Positions 9,258 to 22,497 are shown, numbered from the stretch's first letter. The stretch is 64,000 nt of DNA from Haberlea rhodopensis (GCA_907163345.1 CAJQUN010000042.1:5251043-5315042); one strand, 5' to 3'. Notes: generated by a model not told the origin, from the sequence alone. Translations and numbers: made by a program.

Positions 9258-10500
9258 AGTGGTATCAGAGTCGCTCATGTTGAATCATTGAGAATTTATT
9301 TTGTTGATAAATTTTCATAAAATTTGGATTTAATTCATGTATTATGGAATTGATATAATTTATGTTGATATTTATTGATCTAGGTTCGATTCCTTAAATT
9401 AATTGAGGCAAGAAACATTGTTGATTGACATAAATAATTGAACATTTCAAAATCTCAAACATCGAATTTATTTGATTTTGGGAATAATTCAAACGGATTT
9501 AGGGAAAATCAAAATCTGAAAATTAATATGAAATTGGAAATTCGGAATTGAACCAAAATCAAATTTGTTGAAACCCTAGATTTGAAATATTGAATTACCC
9601 ATCCGACTCACCATGACGTGACGACCACCGTGTACAGCTAGCTGGATAAATCGATCGGAAAATCAACCTGTAGAAAATCGCGATTACAGCACATATTTCA
9701 ATCGAGTTTGGTCGATTTTTGCTCGATATCAACCATTTGGACAACGTCTCGCGACGTTAAACGTCGATTAGGAACGAGACGAAGGTTTGGGAGGCTGCGG
9801 TTGGCAACGGAAACGGCCATATATGGTCGGATTTTTGCATTCAAAATGGCGACAAAATTCGGAGCCGATTCCATCACGGTGATGATCGGTGGTGAAAAGC
9901 GTTGGCGCGGCAGCTGTCGCCGTTTTACGAATGACATCAGCCGGCGGTGACTTGGGACTGGCGGTAGTGGCGGCGGGTATTGTTGCTAGGGTTTGGATTT
10001 TGAGGGTTAGGGTTTGATTTGGAATTAGTCAATTAGGGGGATTGATTAAGGTATGTTTGGCTCTGAATTTCTGAAATTTGATTTTCTAAAGTTAAGGGTC
10101 TGTTTGGTTTGTGTTTCGAAAATTGGAAATTGAAAAATTCGAAATTAGGGATTTATGCCTAATATTGGGAATTTAGGTTAATTTAAGGCACTCAAATATT
10201 AATTGTATGAAATAAAATTAATTTAGGAATTATTCATTATTTTATCATTTTTGTTTATATTGATAAAATATTTGGTGATTAATAATTATAAGGCTTAAAT
10301 GTTTGTTTCTTGCATAAGGAATATGTTATACTGATGATTCAGTTATATCTTTAGTTTGGCCATATTAAAGTAAATTAAAGTTTCTTGTATGGAAATTTTT
10401 GGGCGCATTAGTATCCTATGTTTTAAAATAATTTGAATTATTTGTCACTTATATTGAATTATGATATTCAAATTTGTTTATTGAGATATATGGATGTTGT
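9258..10500 (+). other. Leader of the outer Copia, non-coding
   Basis: This starts with the PBS at 9260 and contains a GC-rich patch at 9600-9970 with short overlapping open frames on both strands that resemble nothing I know. The remainder is AT-rich. I cannot assign a function. Confidence 0.4.
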
Positions 10501-10771
10501 TAAGATATAAATAAATTGTGTCTAAGTCTATGCGAAAATTAATCAGCCCAAAGGAAGATTATTGTTTGGACAGACTGTACACATAATATTTATCTTTAAA
10601 TTGTGTTTTAAGTCTATGCGTAAAATAACAGGCCCAAAAGAAGGTTTTTTTTTTGCCAGACTATAAATACAATATTTATTTTTAAATTGTGTATAAATCT
10701 ATGTGAAAAATAATCGGCCCAAATGAAGGTTATTTTTGGGCAGACTGTAGACACGATATTTGGTATTACAG

Positions 10772-13070
10772 TGTAAGGACCCATGTGCCCTTAACCCTTT
10801 ATTAATGTATTAATACATGCCATTAGTGTATACTATCATATCATCAAGTGAAGGAAATCATATACAAGTGTAACATTATATATCATCTATAAAATTATCT
10901 GCATCAGAACCCCACAATATTCAACTTCCCCAACCAAAACCGCTTTCATAGTATGCACCCTAATAATACACTAACATACTCTCAGTTCATTTAGCAATTT
11001 CATAATTAATTGCATGCAACCATAAATGAAGAGAGAGAACCATGCCCATTTATACATTCCATATACACGTAAGAACGTACTCACATGAGAGTACCTATTG
11101 AATGAGCGTGTATCTAATGTATAAAATACTCTACCAGATATCGTTACTGGTACTTCAATCCTGGAGCACCTCCCAAGCACAGCTCGATCTCAACTCTGGA
11201 TCTATGTACTTATTCAACCAGCTCTGGTACTTCAATCCTGGAAGTACCTCCAATCAACAGCCCGAGCTCAACTCCAAAACTACTGCTGCACCTGTATCAC
11301 CTGTCCCAACAGAGACAGCCCCAACACGGGGTGAGCATACCAATACCACCAATCCAATAATCCATAATATTGCAGTTCAAAATTTACAAAAAGTAAATGC
11401 CATGAATTTAAATGATACTCCCTGGATGGCATCATCATCAAGTCCCCCCGGCTAAGCATGCATAATACCCAAAATATTCCATTTTAGAAGTTTAAAAGAT
11501 AGCCAAAAAAACCCAACCGAGAATTTTGTTTTATTAAATTTTGGCTCCAACCAATCCATTTTAAAAGCATAGCATTCCCATTAGAATGTAGACATTGCCC
11601 CGGAAACAGGCCCTTTAAACCTCGATTCCAAAATCCCTACATTTTTCCAAAATTTTCAAAAAACAAAAATCTGCAATCGGCGATCGATCGCCTACAACCA
11701 GAGGCCAAACCAGTGCTCGTTCGCGATCGATCGCATATCCTCGCGATCGATCGCCGAGGCCACGCGATCGATCGCCCGCACTGTTCATCGCCATAAAAAA
11801 TCGAGCTGCTCGTCGCGATCGATCGCCCCTCCTCGGCGATCGATCGCCACCTGCGATTTTTCAAAAAACTCGAGCTTCCATGGTGTTTTTCACACCCAAA
11901 CTCAAAACCAACACCCCATACACCTTCAACACCTCAAATACACCATTTAGAACCAATAAAAACCTCAAAAACTCAACTTTGAATTTTTACCAAAAAATCT
12001 CCCAAATCCAAACCCAACACATATCTTAACCAAAAACAACAATACTACAATCAAAACGAAGGTAAAGGCGATAAGTGAACATACATTGGGAATTATATGG
12101 TGCCGCTTTCGAGCGAGCAATGTTTGGGATGTTATCGCCGTTGAGCGACCATTGGTTACGACGCCGCTATTGTTGAGCGGTGTGGGGTTAAACTGCCGCT
12201 ATTGTAGAGCGAGCTATGTTATAGAACTATGGAATCATTGGCTAGATAAATGTGATATCTATGGTACCCTATTTGATGATTTAAATCATATTTGATTGTG
12301 GAACTGATATAGTAGGAATGATTTTAGTTGATCAATGAAATGATCAACGGGCTCTTGAGAATTTAATGCTTTGGTTATTTTGAGAACAGGGACAAAACAG
12401 GGGATCCGGATGAGGATGATGCCATCCAGGGAGTATCATTTAAATTCATGGCATTTACGTTTTATAAATTATGAACTGCAATATTATGGATTATTGGATT
12501 TGTGGTATTGGTATGCTCACCCAGTGTGGGGGCTGTCTCTGTTGGGACAGGTGATATAGGTGCAGCGGTAGCTTTGGAGTTGAGCTCGGGCTGTTGATTG
12601 GAGGTACTTCCAGGATTGAAGTACCAGAGCTGGTTGAATAAGTACATAGATCCAGAGTTGAGATCGAGCTGTGCTTAGGAGGTGCTTCAGGATTGAAGTA
12701 CCAGTAACGGTATCTGGTAGAGTATTTTATACATTAGATACACGCTCATTCATTAGGTACTCTCATGTGAGTACGTTCTTACGTGTATATGGAATGTATA
12801 AATAGGCATGATTTATTTATGGTTGCATACAATTAATTATGAAATTGCTAAATGAACTGAGAGTATGTTAGTGTATTATTAGGGTGCATACTATGAAAGC
12901 GGTTTTGGTTGGGGAAGTTCAATATTGTGGGGTTCTGATGCAGATAATTTTATAGATGGTATATACTGTTACACTTGTATGTGATCTCCTTCCCTTGATG
13001 ATATGATAGTATGCACTAATGGCATGGATTAATACACTAATAACGGGTTAAGGGTACGTGGGTCCTTACA
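10772..13070. mobile_element. 2.3-kb foldback made from an inverted LTR-like sequence
   Basis: Long inverted repeats (about 10772-11440 and 12411-13070, differing at a few percent of positions) flank a 970-bp spacer. The termini are TGTAAGGACCCA and TGGGTCCTTACA. Flanking 5-mers TACAG (10767-10771) and TATAG (13071-13075) look like a slightly decayed target duplication. The spacer plus right arm resembles the downstream part of Tekay-type LTRs elsewhere in this window: a cluster of GATCGATC palindromes, then a leader-like part, then an ending close to GGGTCTTACA. I read it as an LTR with an inverted duplicate of its 3' part. I see no transposase or other protein. Confidence 0.75.
11680..11847. 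repeat. Cluster of six GCGATCGATCGC palindromes
   Basis: 12-bp palindromes start at 11680, 11723, 11743, 11764, 11815 and 11836. Spacings of 20, 21 and 21 bp recur, and the 43-bp gap is close to twice that. Compare the clusters near 16880, 34721, 46491, 53284 and 59204. Confidence 0.9.
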
Positions 13071-13999
13071 TATAGTGTGTTTAAATCTATACGAAAAATA
13101 ATCGGCCCAAATGAATGTTATCTTTTGGCTAGATGTAAACATATTTAATTAATGTTATTGTGTGCATGTAATTTATGCAAATTATGACCGGCAAAAAGAA
13201 AGGTTATAATTTGCCATAACTCACATATAAAATAATTGTGTACATGTAATTTATGTGAATTATGACCGGCTCAAAGGAAGGTTATAATTTGGTCAAATTA
13301 CTAACATGCAGATAAAGTAATTATGAACATGTAATTTATGCGAATTATGATCGGCCCCAAAGGAAGGTCATAATTTGGCCAAATTACTAACACATATAAA
13401 AGATGTTTGTGTGTTTGTGATACATGTGAACTGTGATTGGCCCAAAGGAATTTACCGTTTGACCATACTACAAATACACATGTCATAATAAATTTGTGAT
13501 AATTGTATAGTTTTCCATGTGAACAATAGTCGGTCCAAATAAAGGTTGTTGTTTGACAGGATTTATTATCAATATTTGATTACGACGTCAAGAGTGCCAC
13601 TTACAAATTGTTATTTCTGTCCAAAGATTAAATATTAATGTTGTGCTAGGTATCTTATTATGGGCACACACCTACATGTATTAATTTATGATTTAATTAA
13701 ATATACGCATGAATTGTGATTTATTTGAGCATATATTATATTTGTTTACATCATCTTTTATATCTGTCAATGCTAACAACATTTCAATACTTGATGTTAC
13801 AAGTTGAAGAAACTGTAAGATCATGTAAATGATATTGCTCAATCGTGTGATTTTGTACTGTGCTAACGGAAGATCATCCCGCACATTTGATCAGTGAAGG
13901 TTATGCTTATCAAAGGAGTATTTTTGAAATGTGGGAGTGATCAAATTGCATGAGTCTGATGATTATGAAACACTTTGATTTCAGATACCATAAGGGGTG

Positions 14000-15819
14000 C
14001 ATTTTCTGATTAAAGTGATGTCAAGACGTTCCTTAACAAAATAGCATATCGTTTTGATGCAAAATGAAATGGTTGAGACAAGCAATATTTGACTAAGCTT
14101 ATCTCAATGCGGTACAAAGTGAAATGGAATGTAAGGGAGTACGTTATGGTCCAATATTATGACTTGACTAAAGCATTCAGGTTAGAGTTATTGGAAGATA
14201 TACTCATGCATTTAGTCTTGATCTCTTCGTCTGCGTAATTTACTTCATTCAAAATAAAGTTATAATACCTAGAAGGAATTGAGATTTGAATGAGTTCGCG
14301 CAATACATAGGACAAGGAGAGATTGAAAAATGATAGGACTAAAAGTGCTAACTTGACATCTATCCATCAGGATAAGAGCATCATAAGAAAAAGGGAAAAG
14401 ATCAATAAGGAAAAGAGAAACTGTATTTTCATGACTTCACAGCATAAGGAGCACCACAAACAAGACAAGGTGACAACTTGTTTCTTTTGTAATAAGGTTA
14501 ACATGCATCTGAATAAAGATTGTTCCGAATACATCAGTTAGCGTGTAAAGGAATGTGTTCCTCTTAACTTTGGTTGTTTAGATGTTAATTTAGCCTTAAT
14601 GTCATGTAAACTTGGTGGGTAGATATGGTTCAAACTACACACATTAGTTCACTATGCAAAGTTGTCTAAGGAGCTAGTTGTCAATTAATGGTGAAAGAAA
14701 CATCTATTTGGGAAATGACAATGAGGCTATTGTGGATGATATTGGTGTTTTAAAGCTTTATTTAGGATAAGGCTTTCAGTTGGATTTTGAAAACACTTAT
14801 ATAACCGTGATTGTATGGAATTTGATTTAACTTTCATGCTTGAACAAGTCAGGTTTCCTTTGTTCATTTGGTAATGGAACTTTCAGGATTTTTCAAGATC
14901 CAAATATGACCGGTAATAGTTCCTTGATTGATAAGCTTTATAATTGGACACAACAATGAATCAAATGACAACGAAAGTATGCATAAAAATAATTGTGGCA
15001 TTGCAGACAAATTAACTATTAAGAAGTCGCAAACATTAAAACTACAGTTTATTTCCTGAATTGAGTTCTAAGTAAAGCAATTACTAGAATCCCATTCGAG
15101 ATGTGGACAAACAAGAACCTAGCATTTGGTATTTGTATGTCTGGGATTGGCTAGTTAAGTTTGGCCTTATAAGCCTAATGAAACAAAATTAGGTTTAAGG
15201 ATCGTCATATGTTTCTTAGCTGGATACTTAGAAAAGTCGATGGGCTTTAAGTTTTATGATCTATATAGTAGATTCTTTTCGAAATGAGGAATGCAAGGTT
15301 ATCGAGGATGTTGACTTTAGTGGGAGTGAGTAAATAGGGAAATTCAACTCTAAGGGGGGGATATATTAATGTTCCAGTTGTTGCATTTAAACATGTTCGG
15401 GTATCCATTCCTGATTTGGGCTTATATGAAATCCGGAGAACCAACAACTTGTTGACACACATAATTTGTCGCATGCTCATGACGAGCAATTATCTCAACA
15501 ACCTCTAGTGAAAGTGACATCAAGGAAGTCCATTAGAGAAAGGAGAAACACAAATTCGGATTATCATGTTGTGTGTTTCGGAGAACTTGAGTTTGACATG
15601 GGTCTGAAGATGATCTGACATCATTCAGTTAAGTCAAATAATGTTTGAAGTTTGAAAAGTGGATTGAAGTCATAAAGAATGAGATGAAATCGATAAAGGG
15701 CAATGTCATTTGGGACCTAGTCATGTTGCCTAAAAGTATGAAACCGCTTGGTTGTAAACGTGTGTTTATGACCCAGAAGGGCTTAAAAGGCGTGTTGAAA
15801 AGGTATAAAGCATGCCTAG
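14000..15819 (+). pseudogene. Outer Copia gag to N-terminal reverse transcriptase, decayed
   Basis: Many stops and frameshifts interrupt this region, but pieces are recognisable. A gag CCHC-like knuckle is at about 14481-14526 (CFFCNKVNMHLNKDC, one residue longer than usual between the second Cys and His). A stretch at about 15655-15815 reads WIEVIKNEMKSIKGN and then VIWDLVMLPKSMKPLGCKRVF, the start of a Copia reverse transcriptase. At 15815-15819 (CCTAG) the frame is cut by the 20-kb Gypsy element and continues at 35881. Confidence 0.8.
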
Positions 15820-17984
15820 TGTAACGACCCAAAACTTTTACATGATTTACATGATCATGCATAAACATTATGACTCATAGAAGCATTTGATATGCATAAA
15901 TGTTGGGTCTATTGTGAATATGAAATACGTGAAATTTCTATATTGATATGTGATATTGTTTTGGTTTCTATTGAATACACGACTTGAGTGAGAATAATGA
16001 TAAGAATTGAAATCTAAGAAGTCGGTTTCATTATATCGAGACTATGGTTAAAATGGGGAATATACAAAGTTGAGGGACTTATGTGTAAGATGATACAGAT
16101 CTGAAGGGCTAAAGTGCAATATTTCATATACTTAATAGTTATCTAGTGCCTTAGGAGGGAAAATTATCAGATCTCATTTCCATTTTCGTTTCTACTTTTA
16201 GTGCTTGGGAAAACCTATCAAAAAGTCATACAAACTCAAGTTTTGTGCCAAAAACTTGTAGAGGAATATATATATACATATGTTTATACTCTTGTTTTCT
16301 ATGTTTTTACAAGTTTAAATAATGTGTTTATTGATGTTGGTTGAGAAGTAACATAGGGTTTGCATGTTAAGATGAAAACATGTATTTGGAAGTAGTTTTT
16401 GATGTTATACATGAAGAGAAGAGGATTAAAGAAGGTAGAAAATGTTTTGGAAAGAAAGCACTTGAGTTGTAGAACTCTGTTGTATAGTGTTTTGAGTTTT
16501 TGAAACTCTTAGACTTTGATTTTGATGTTTGTATTCAAATGAAAGTTGTAGTATGTTGAGTTATCTTTAATTTTATAGCAAATTCAAGTAATTTGGAGTT
16601 ATATTGCATGAATTATCTCAGTTTTACGAAACTGTGCACATGTTGACATTTAAAATGGAATAATTTCTGAAACCTGATATTCTTAGCTACTTTTGTTTAT
16701 GAAGATGATTGAATTAACGCAAGCATTTCAAAGATGAATTGTAGAGCTTTGAGTTATCTTTAATTTGACGCAAAGTGTGACTCATTTGGAGTTCATATGA
16801 ATTACTTATGAACTTTATACAAAAATGTGTTAAAGCTTAAAAATGCAGAATTCTCCACTAAAACATTCTGCTCTGTAGAGATCGATCGCCGCTTTGTAGA
16901 GATCGATCTCCAAAGCCAACATTTTGAAAAAAAAAATGGTTTTCTTTGATGATTTCAAGTATGGGAAGCCTAATATGATGTATGTGAACTGTAAAAACAT
17001 GTTAAAGGTAAATATTAGATGATTTATTAATGTGTTAGAGATAAATGTATTTATTGGTCATAATCTCGAACAAGCTACAGATAAGGCAAACTACAAGAGT
17101 TCTTCGAAATAGATGTATCTTTGAGTTTACAATGGGTGTACATACGTGTTATATATGATGACTTTACGTGATGTGATGGTTTCATTATATTGACATGTGA
17201 TTTTGAATTGTGCATTCATGTGCATATATAAAATATTAAAGAACTATGTTATGGCTGCTAAGGATCTTGAACCATGTGTTATTGCATTCTGAGTACGGTC
17301 AGAATTACAGAATCAATTAACATCGATCCCCAGTTAATTGAGAACTCAAAAGGGTATCTACAGAGTGCCATGGCCATCTCGTGATCATGGATTGTTCCTG
17401 ATTCTAGTTGGTCCATAACAGAAGAACAAATAAGCATACATACATGTATACATGTGAATTACTTGTTTTATAAGTTTTACTACATATATGATGAGGTGTA
17501 TACTCATGTGATGTTGAATATCGGTTATTCGTATATACTCAGTGAAGTGTTTTGTTTCAGATAATCCAAAGTAAAGTCGACTCTAGAGGAAGGTCTGGAA
17601 GTCTTTTTGGAATATTTTGAAGTATGGATTCAAGGTTGGCCGACTGATTTGTAGTTATTCTCCCTCTGCTCATCATTGTACATATATGTGTATAGGTTTT
17701 TGGTATGGGTAGTGAGAAATACAACCTTGGCCAATTTTTGTGGCATATATGCCATGTACATATTGTTATTGAAAAAGTTTTAAATTTGCCTGTTATAATG
17801 TACAATTTCCGCTGCAACGAATTAATTATTTTACGATAGTAATGCTATAATCACAGTCATGTGTATGTGTATTAAGTGATTTGACACTCTTACAAGATAA
17901 ATGCTACGCGACAGGCCTCGTGTATTTACACGTGTATAAAAGAGATATGTGTGTCATGTTTAACGGAAAGGTAGGGGTGTCACG
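15820..17984 (+). repeat. 5' LTR of the Gypsy element
   Basis: This 2165-bp LTR contains the paired palindrome at 16880-16908. Its last base is G (CACG) where the 3' LTR has CACA. Confidence 0.93.
16880..16908. repeat. Pair of GATCGATC palindromes, 21 bp apart
   Basis: The two cores start at 16880 and 16901, each preceded by GTAGA. The same pair is kept in the 3' LTR at 34721 and 34742. Confidence 0.9.
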
Positions 17985-18274
17985 TTTGATTGGTATCAGA
18001 GCAAAGGTCTACGATTCTGTAGACTATGACCATGCATCGTTATTATAGGTTGCATTGTTAAATGTGTTACATGATTACATAAGTCATTACTTGTGTCATA
18101 AAGGGTAAATGATGAGCAAAGTATGCATAGAGGGGAAGAAGCAGCCGAGCCTGAGTCTCATGCATCACATTCTTTTCTTATGTTCAAGGAATGCATGTTC
18201 ATGATGCCTACAGACAGTTTCCACATGCTCCTCCTCATGAATTTTGTGAAAAGAGGTATAATAAACTAAGAAAG

Positions 18275-19045
18275 ATGAGAGCTGAAGAGTTTAGGGGTAC
18301 TACTAATCCAGCGGAGGCTTAGACATGGCTGAAACGAACGGAAAGAATTTTAAATCTATTGAGATGTACATTTGAAGAGAAGTTTGATTATACAATGTCA
18401 CTTCTTCAGGGTAATGCATATGATTGGTGGGAAACCATTCCTAATAGTACTATTCAGCCACATGTTCTGACTTGGGAGAACTTTCTGACGAAGTTTAATG
18501 ATGCATATTTACCTGAAGTGTATAAAGATCAGAATGAGAAAGAATTTCTTGAAGTGAAACAGTGGAACAGATCAGTGGCAGAATATGAAGTATTGTTCGA
18601 TCAATTGTCCCGCTATGCTCCACACATGGTTGCTACTAAGAAGAATAAATGTAGCAGGTTTGAAATGGGATTACGATTCACTGTCCGTGATCGCCTGACA
18701 GCAACAGATTTGGAATCTTATAGTAAGTTGAAATCTGCAGTTATTCGTGATGAAAAGTTGGAAGCTGAATCCAAAGCTTTCAAGAAACGAGAAAGCGAAG
18801 AAAGTAGTGGTGTTGGTAAGAAGAAAGTATTCCAAGTACCCACACAGAAGACTTTTCCTAGTAGTTCCAAAAACGCCAGTTTCAGTGGTGCGCCATCAGC
18901 AAGTAGAATTTCTGGGTTTACATCAACAACAACAACTTGTGTTTATTGTGGCAAGAATCATTTTGGTGAATGTCGACTTCTGACAAGAAAATGTTTTCGA
19001 TGTGGTGAATCGGGTCATATTGCAAGAAATTGTTATAAAGAATAA
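18275..19045 (+). pseudogene. Gypsy gag with two zinc knuckles
   Basis: From MRAEEFRGTTNPAEA the frame meets one in-frame TAG just before TWLKRTERIL. It then stays open to 19045 with the Retrotrans_gag signature YDWWETIPN, WENFLTKFND, QNEKEFLEVKQ and VAEYEVLFDQLSRYAP. The C-terminus carries two knuckle-like motifs, CVYCGKNHFGEC and the canonical CCHC CFRCGESGHIARNC. Gag packages element RNA into cytoplasmic particles. The single stop shows that this copy is inactive. Confidence 0.9.
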
Positions 19046-19128
19046 CCTACAGTGGAACAACCAAAGTCAAGTAACTTTAATGTTGGTAGAGGAAGAGGTC
19101 GAGAAAAGCCTGGTATGGAGGTGTTGGT

Positions 19129-19471
19129 ATGACTCAAGAAGAAGCAAGTATGACACCAGCTGTTATCACTTGTAATTTATCAATCTTTGATACAATTGTT
19201 TATGTCTTATTTGATCCTGGTGCAACTCGTTCATTCATATCACAAGCATTCATAACACATGTGCATGCAAAACTAAAACCACTGAGCTATGATTTATATG
19301 TTCGAACTCCAGTTGGAAGTAGTTGTTGTGATTATGGTACATCGACAATGTAAACTGTTGATTGGAAATACGAGCTTTTGCTATCCTGATTGTTATGTCA
19401 TTGAATATTTTGATATAATTCTTGGAATGGATTGGTTGACTGCATATCATGCTAAATTGGATTGTTCCTGA
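19129..19471 (+). pseudogene. Gypsy aspartic protease, frameshifted
   Basis: Protease signature LFDPGATRSFIS contains DPG where DSG is usual, so even the catalytic triplet is altered. The frame breaks after LYVRTPVG and continues in another register with the family motif CYVIEYFDIILGMDWL. It lies between gag and reverse transcriptase, as expected. Confidence 0.8.
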
Positions 19472-19604
19472 TCAAACTCATATTGTGTTTAAAGGAGAAA
19501 GATAAATTTTATAGACATGTATCATTTCTGCAACTACGGCATCTAGATTGATTAAGGGGAGTTGTGAAGCCTATTTTTAGCTTACATTATAGATAGCAGA
19601 ATAT

Positions 19605-20521
19605 GTGAAACTTGAAGATATTCCAGTAGTCAGAGAATATCCAGAAATATTTCCAGATGAATTACCAGGATTACATCCTAATTGGGATACTGAGTTTACT
19701 ATTGAAGTGCCTAGTGGTACGACACCGATTTCTATTTCACCTTACAGAATGGCACCTATTGAACTAAATGAATTGAAAACTCAGTTATAAGAATTACTAC
19801 ATAAAGGATTTATTAGACCGAGTATATCACCTTGGGGCGCACCTGTATTGTTTGTTAAAAGGAAAGATGGTACCTTGCAATTATGTATTGATTATCGACA
19901 GTTGAACCATGTGCTTGTTAAGAATAAATATCCATTACCCAGAATAGATGATTTATTTGAACAATTACAAGGTGCTACTGTGTTTCTAAAATTGATCTGA
20001 GATCTGGATACCATCAGTTGAAAATTTTAGAAATGGGCATACCGAAAGTAGCGTTTAGAACCAGGTACAGTCACTATGAATTTCTTGTTATGCCGTTTGG
20101 GTTGACTAATGCACCTGTTGTCTGTATGGCATTGATGAATGATGTGTTTAGACCCTATCTGGATAAATTTGTGATTGTTTTCATCGATGATATTCTGATT
20201 TATTCAAAATCTACTGAAGACAACGAACAACATAAAAGAATTGTGCTTCAAACATTGCGTGATAAACAGTTGTATGCAAAATTGAGTAAATGTGAGTTTT
20301 GGTTGAATCAAGTGGTATTTTTGGGGCATGTTGTACCTGGTGACGGTATAAAAGTTGATCCAGTGAAAATTGAAGCAATAACGAAGTGGGAAAATCGAAA
20401 AAATGTTACAGAAGTTCGTAGTTTCCTTGGTTTAGTTGGTTATTATAGGAGATTTGTAGAGAACTTTTCTCTTGTTGCTACTCCATTGACAAAGTTGTTG
20501 CGCAAAAAATGTTTCTTTTAA
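19605..20521 (+). pseudogene. Gypsy reverse transcriptase, broken
   Basis: The linker PVVREYPEIFPDELPGL leads into RT, with a TAA at 19788. Recognisable motifs are GFIRPSISPWGAPVLF, LCIDYRQLN, KYPLPRIDDLF, FLVMPFGLTNAP and the catalytic FIDD (codons 55-58 of the 20018-20521 frame). The thumb region ends VRSFLGLVGYYRRFVENFS. A frameshift lies near 19980. Decayed, but nearly full length. Confidence 0.88.
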
Positions 20522-20523
20522 GT

Positions 20524-21065
20524 GGACAGATGAATGTCAAAGAAGTTTTGATGAATTAAAAGAAAAACTCACAACTGCTCTAGCTCTGACGATTCCATCA
20601 GGTACCAATGATTTTGTTATTTACAGTGATGCTTCATATCAAGGTCTAGGTTGTGTTTTAATGCAATCTGAAAAAGTTATAGCTTATGCTTCTCGACTAT
20701 TGAAACCATATGAAATGTCTTATCCTACTCATGATCTTGAGCTTGCTGCTGTTGTATTTGCTTTAAAGATATGGAGACATTATTTGTATGATACTACATT
20801 TCAAATATTTACTGATCATAAGAGTCTGAAATATCTATTGAGTCAGAAAGAATTGAATATGCATCAAATAAGATGGCTTGAATTATTGAAAGATTATGAT
20901 TGCACTATTGAATATCATCCTGCAAAGGCGAATGTTGTGGCTGATGCATTGAGCAGAAAATCATATGGCACTGTTTCTTGTCTTTCAGTACATTCTATGA
21001 CATATCTGTTAGAGTTGAGAAAGATGAATATTGCTTTGAATACGAATGAAAATGGTATCATATAG
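20524..21065 (+). pseudogene. Gypsy RNase H
   Basis: Signature motifs include VIYSDASYQGLGCVLMQ (catalytic Asp region), VIAYASRLLKPYE, YPTHDLELAAVVFALKIWRHYLYD, FTDHKSLKYL and VVADALSRK. It follows RT with a frameshift at about 20510. RNase H removes RNA from the RNA-DNA hybrid during reverse transcription. Confidence 0.88.
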
Positions 21066-21086
21066 GCTTCGTTCTGTATTAGACCA

Positions 21087-22010
21087 GTGGTGACTGAAAG
21101 AATTAAAAATGATCAGTGCCGTGATGATAAATTGATTAGTATTACAAAGAAAGTGAAACAGGGAAAGAGTACATCATTTGTGATCAATGATGATGGTACT
21201 TTGATGATTCATAATCGACGTTGTGTTCCTAATGTGGATAGTATAAGACATGACATAATGGAGGAAGCACATCTTGCACCTTATGCTATGCACCCTGGTA
21301 GTACAAAGATGTATCAAACTTTGAAAACCCATTACTGGTGACCTAGAATGAAGAAGGATGTGGCCAAGTACGTATCAAAATGTTTGACTGGCCAACAGGT
21401 TAAAGCCGAACATCAAGTACCAGTTGGGAAATTACATCCACTACAATTCCAGTTTGGAAATGGGAACGTATAACAATGGATTTTCTCTATGGTTTGCCAA
21501 TGACATTGAGAAAGAGTGATGTTGTGTGGGTTATTATTGATAGATTGACAAAGGCAGCTCACTTTTTACCATTCAGATGGGGATCTACACTTGAAAGTTT
21601 GGCAAAAATGTATGTGAATAATCTTGTGAAACTACATGGTGTACCTTTATCTACTGTATCATATAGGGATCCTCGTTTTATATCGAGATTTTGGGGAAGT
21701 TTGCAACAAGCAATAGGTACTAAACTGCATTTTAGTACTGCATTGCATCCTCAAACATATGGACAGCCATAAAGAATAATTCAGACATTAGAAGAAATGA
21801 TTTGATCACGTGTTCTTGATTTCAAAGGTTCATGGGATGGGTATATTGCTTTGATGGAGTTTTCTTATAATAATCAATATCATAGCAGTATTGGTATGGC
21901 ACCATAAGAAGCTTTATATGGTAGGACATGTAGAAGTCCAGTAAGCAGGGATGAAGAATGAATGTGAATAGTAGAAGGTCCGGATCTTGTTCAAGAAACA
22001 GTTGAAAAGA
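21087..22010 (+). pseudogene. Gypsy integrase, broken
   Basis: The HHCC-like zinc domain appears as HPGSTKMYQTLKTHYW followed after a TGA by CLTGQQVKAEHQ. The core follows with WVIIDRLTKAAHFLPF, LHGVPLSTVSYRDPRFISRFW and ALHPQTYGQP, with several stops (for example at 21770). The residue before RDPRF is Tyr where the family has the catalytic Asp (SDRDPRF), so the DDE triad is damaged. Confidence 0.87.
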
Positions 22011-22053
22011 TTAACATTGTAAAAACTCATTGAAAGCTGCACAAGATCGACAA

Positions 22054-22497
22054 AAGAGTTATGTTGAGCAACATAGACGAGAAATGGACTATCAGATTGG
22101 TGAAAAAGTGTTTCTTCGTGTTTCTCCTTGGAGAGGTATTCTAAGATTTGGATAGAAAGAAAAATTGAGTTCACGTTATATCGGTCCGTATGAGATACTT
22201 GATAAAGTGGGACCTTCGGCATATCGACTTGCATTACCACCTCATTTGGCTCAAATTCATAATGTGTTTCATGTAAGTATGTTACGACGATACATATCTG
22301 ATCCATCTCATGTTCTTCATGATGAACCAATTGAAATTTCTGAAAATTTAAGTTATGTTGAAAAACCAGTTAAGCTATTAGCATACAAGGATAAACAGTC
22401 AAGGAATCGAACAATTCCTATGGTGAAAATACTATGGAAAAACCATTCAGAACGTACTTGGGAAACTATTGAACATATGGGAAAACAGTATCCATGA
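22054..22497 (+). pseudogene. Gypsy integrase C-terminus with chromo-like tail
   Basis: The frame reads RREMDYQIGEKVFLRVSPWRG, then LSSRYIGPYEILDKVG, LAQIHNVFHVSMLRRYISDPSHVL, and a chromodomain-like end PMVKILWKNHSERTWETIEHM. This architecture marks the chromovirus (Tekay/Del) branch, in which the tail is thought to steer integration to particular chromatin. One stop interrupts the start (near 22155). Confidence 0.87.

Larger units (their letters stand above)
10500..13560 (+). repeat. ~86-bp tandem repeat array in the outer Copia leader
   Basis: About nine diverged units share a GGCCCAAAGGAAGGTTAT-like core, at about 10545, 10632, 10717, 13105, 13190, 13266, 13352, 13437 and 13531. Period is mostly 85-87 bp. 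The array is split by a 2.3-kb foldback at 10772-13070. With the foldback removed, units three and four fall back to the normal spacing. Confidence 0.85.

Noticed and set aside
9698..9950. Overlapping ~80-residue frames on both strands in the outer Copia leader
   Set aside because: A GC-rich patch without stops. No family resemblance and no support from codon pattern.
11637..11864. Short ORFs rich in Arg-Ser-Ile-Ala (also near 46400-46650)
   Set aside because: These are translations of the GCGATCGATCGC palindromes in LTRs, not proteins.
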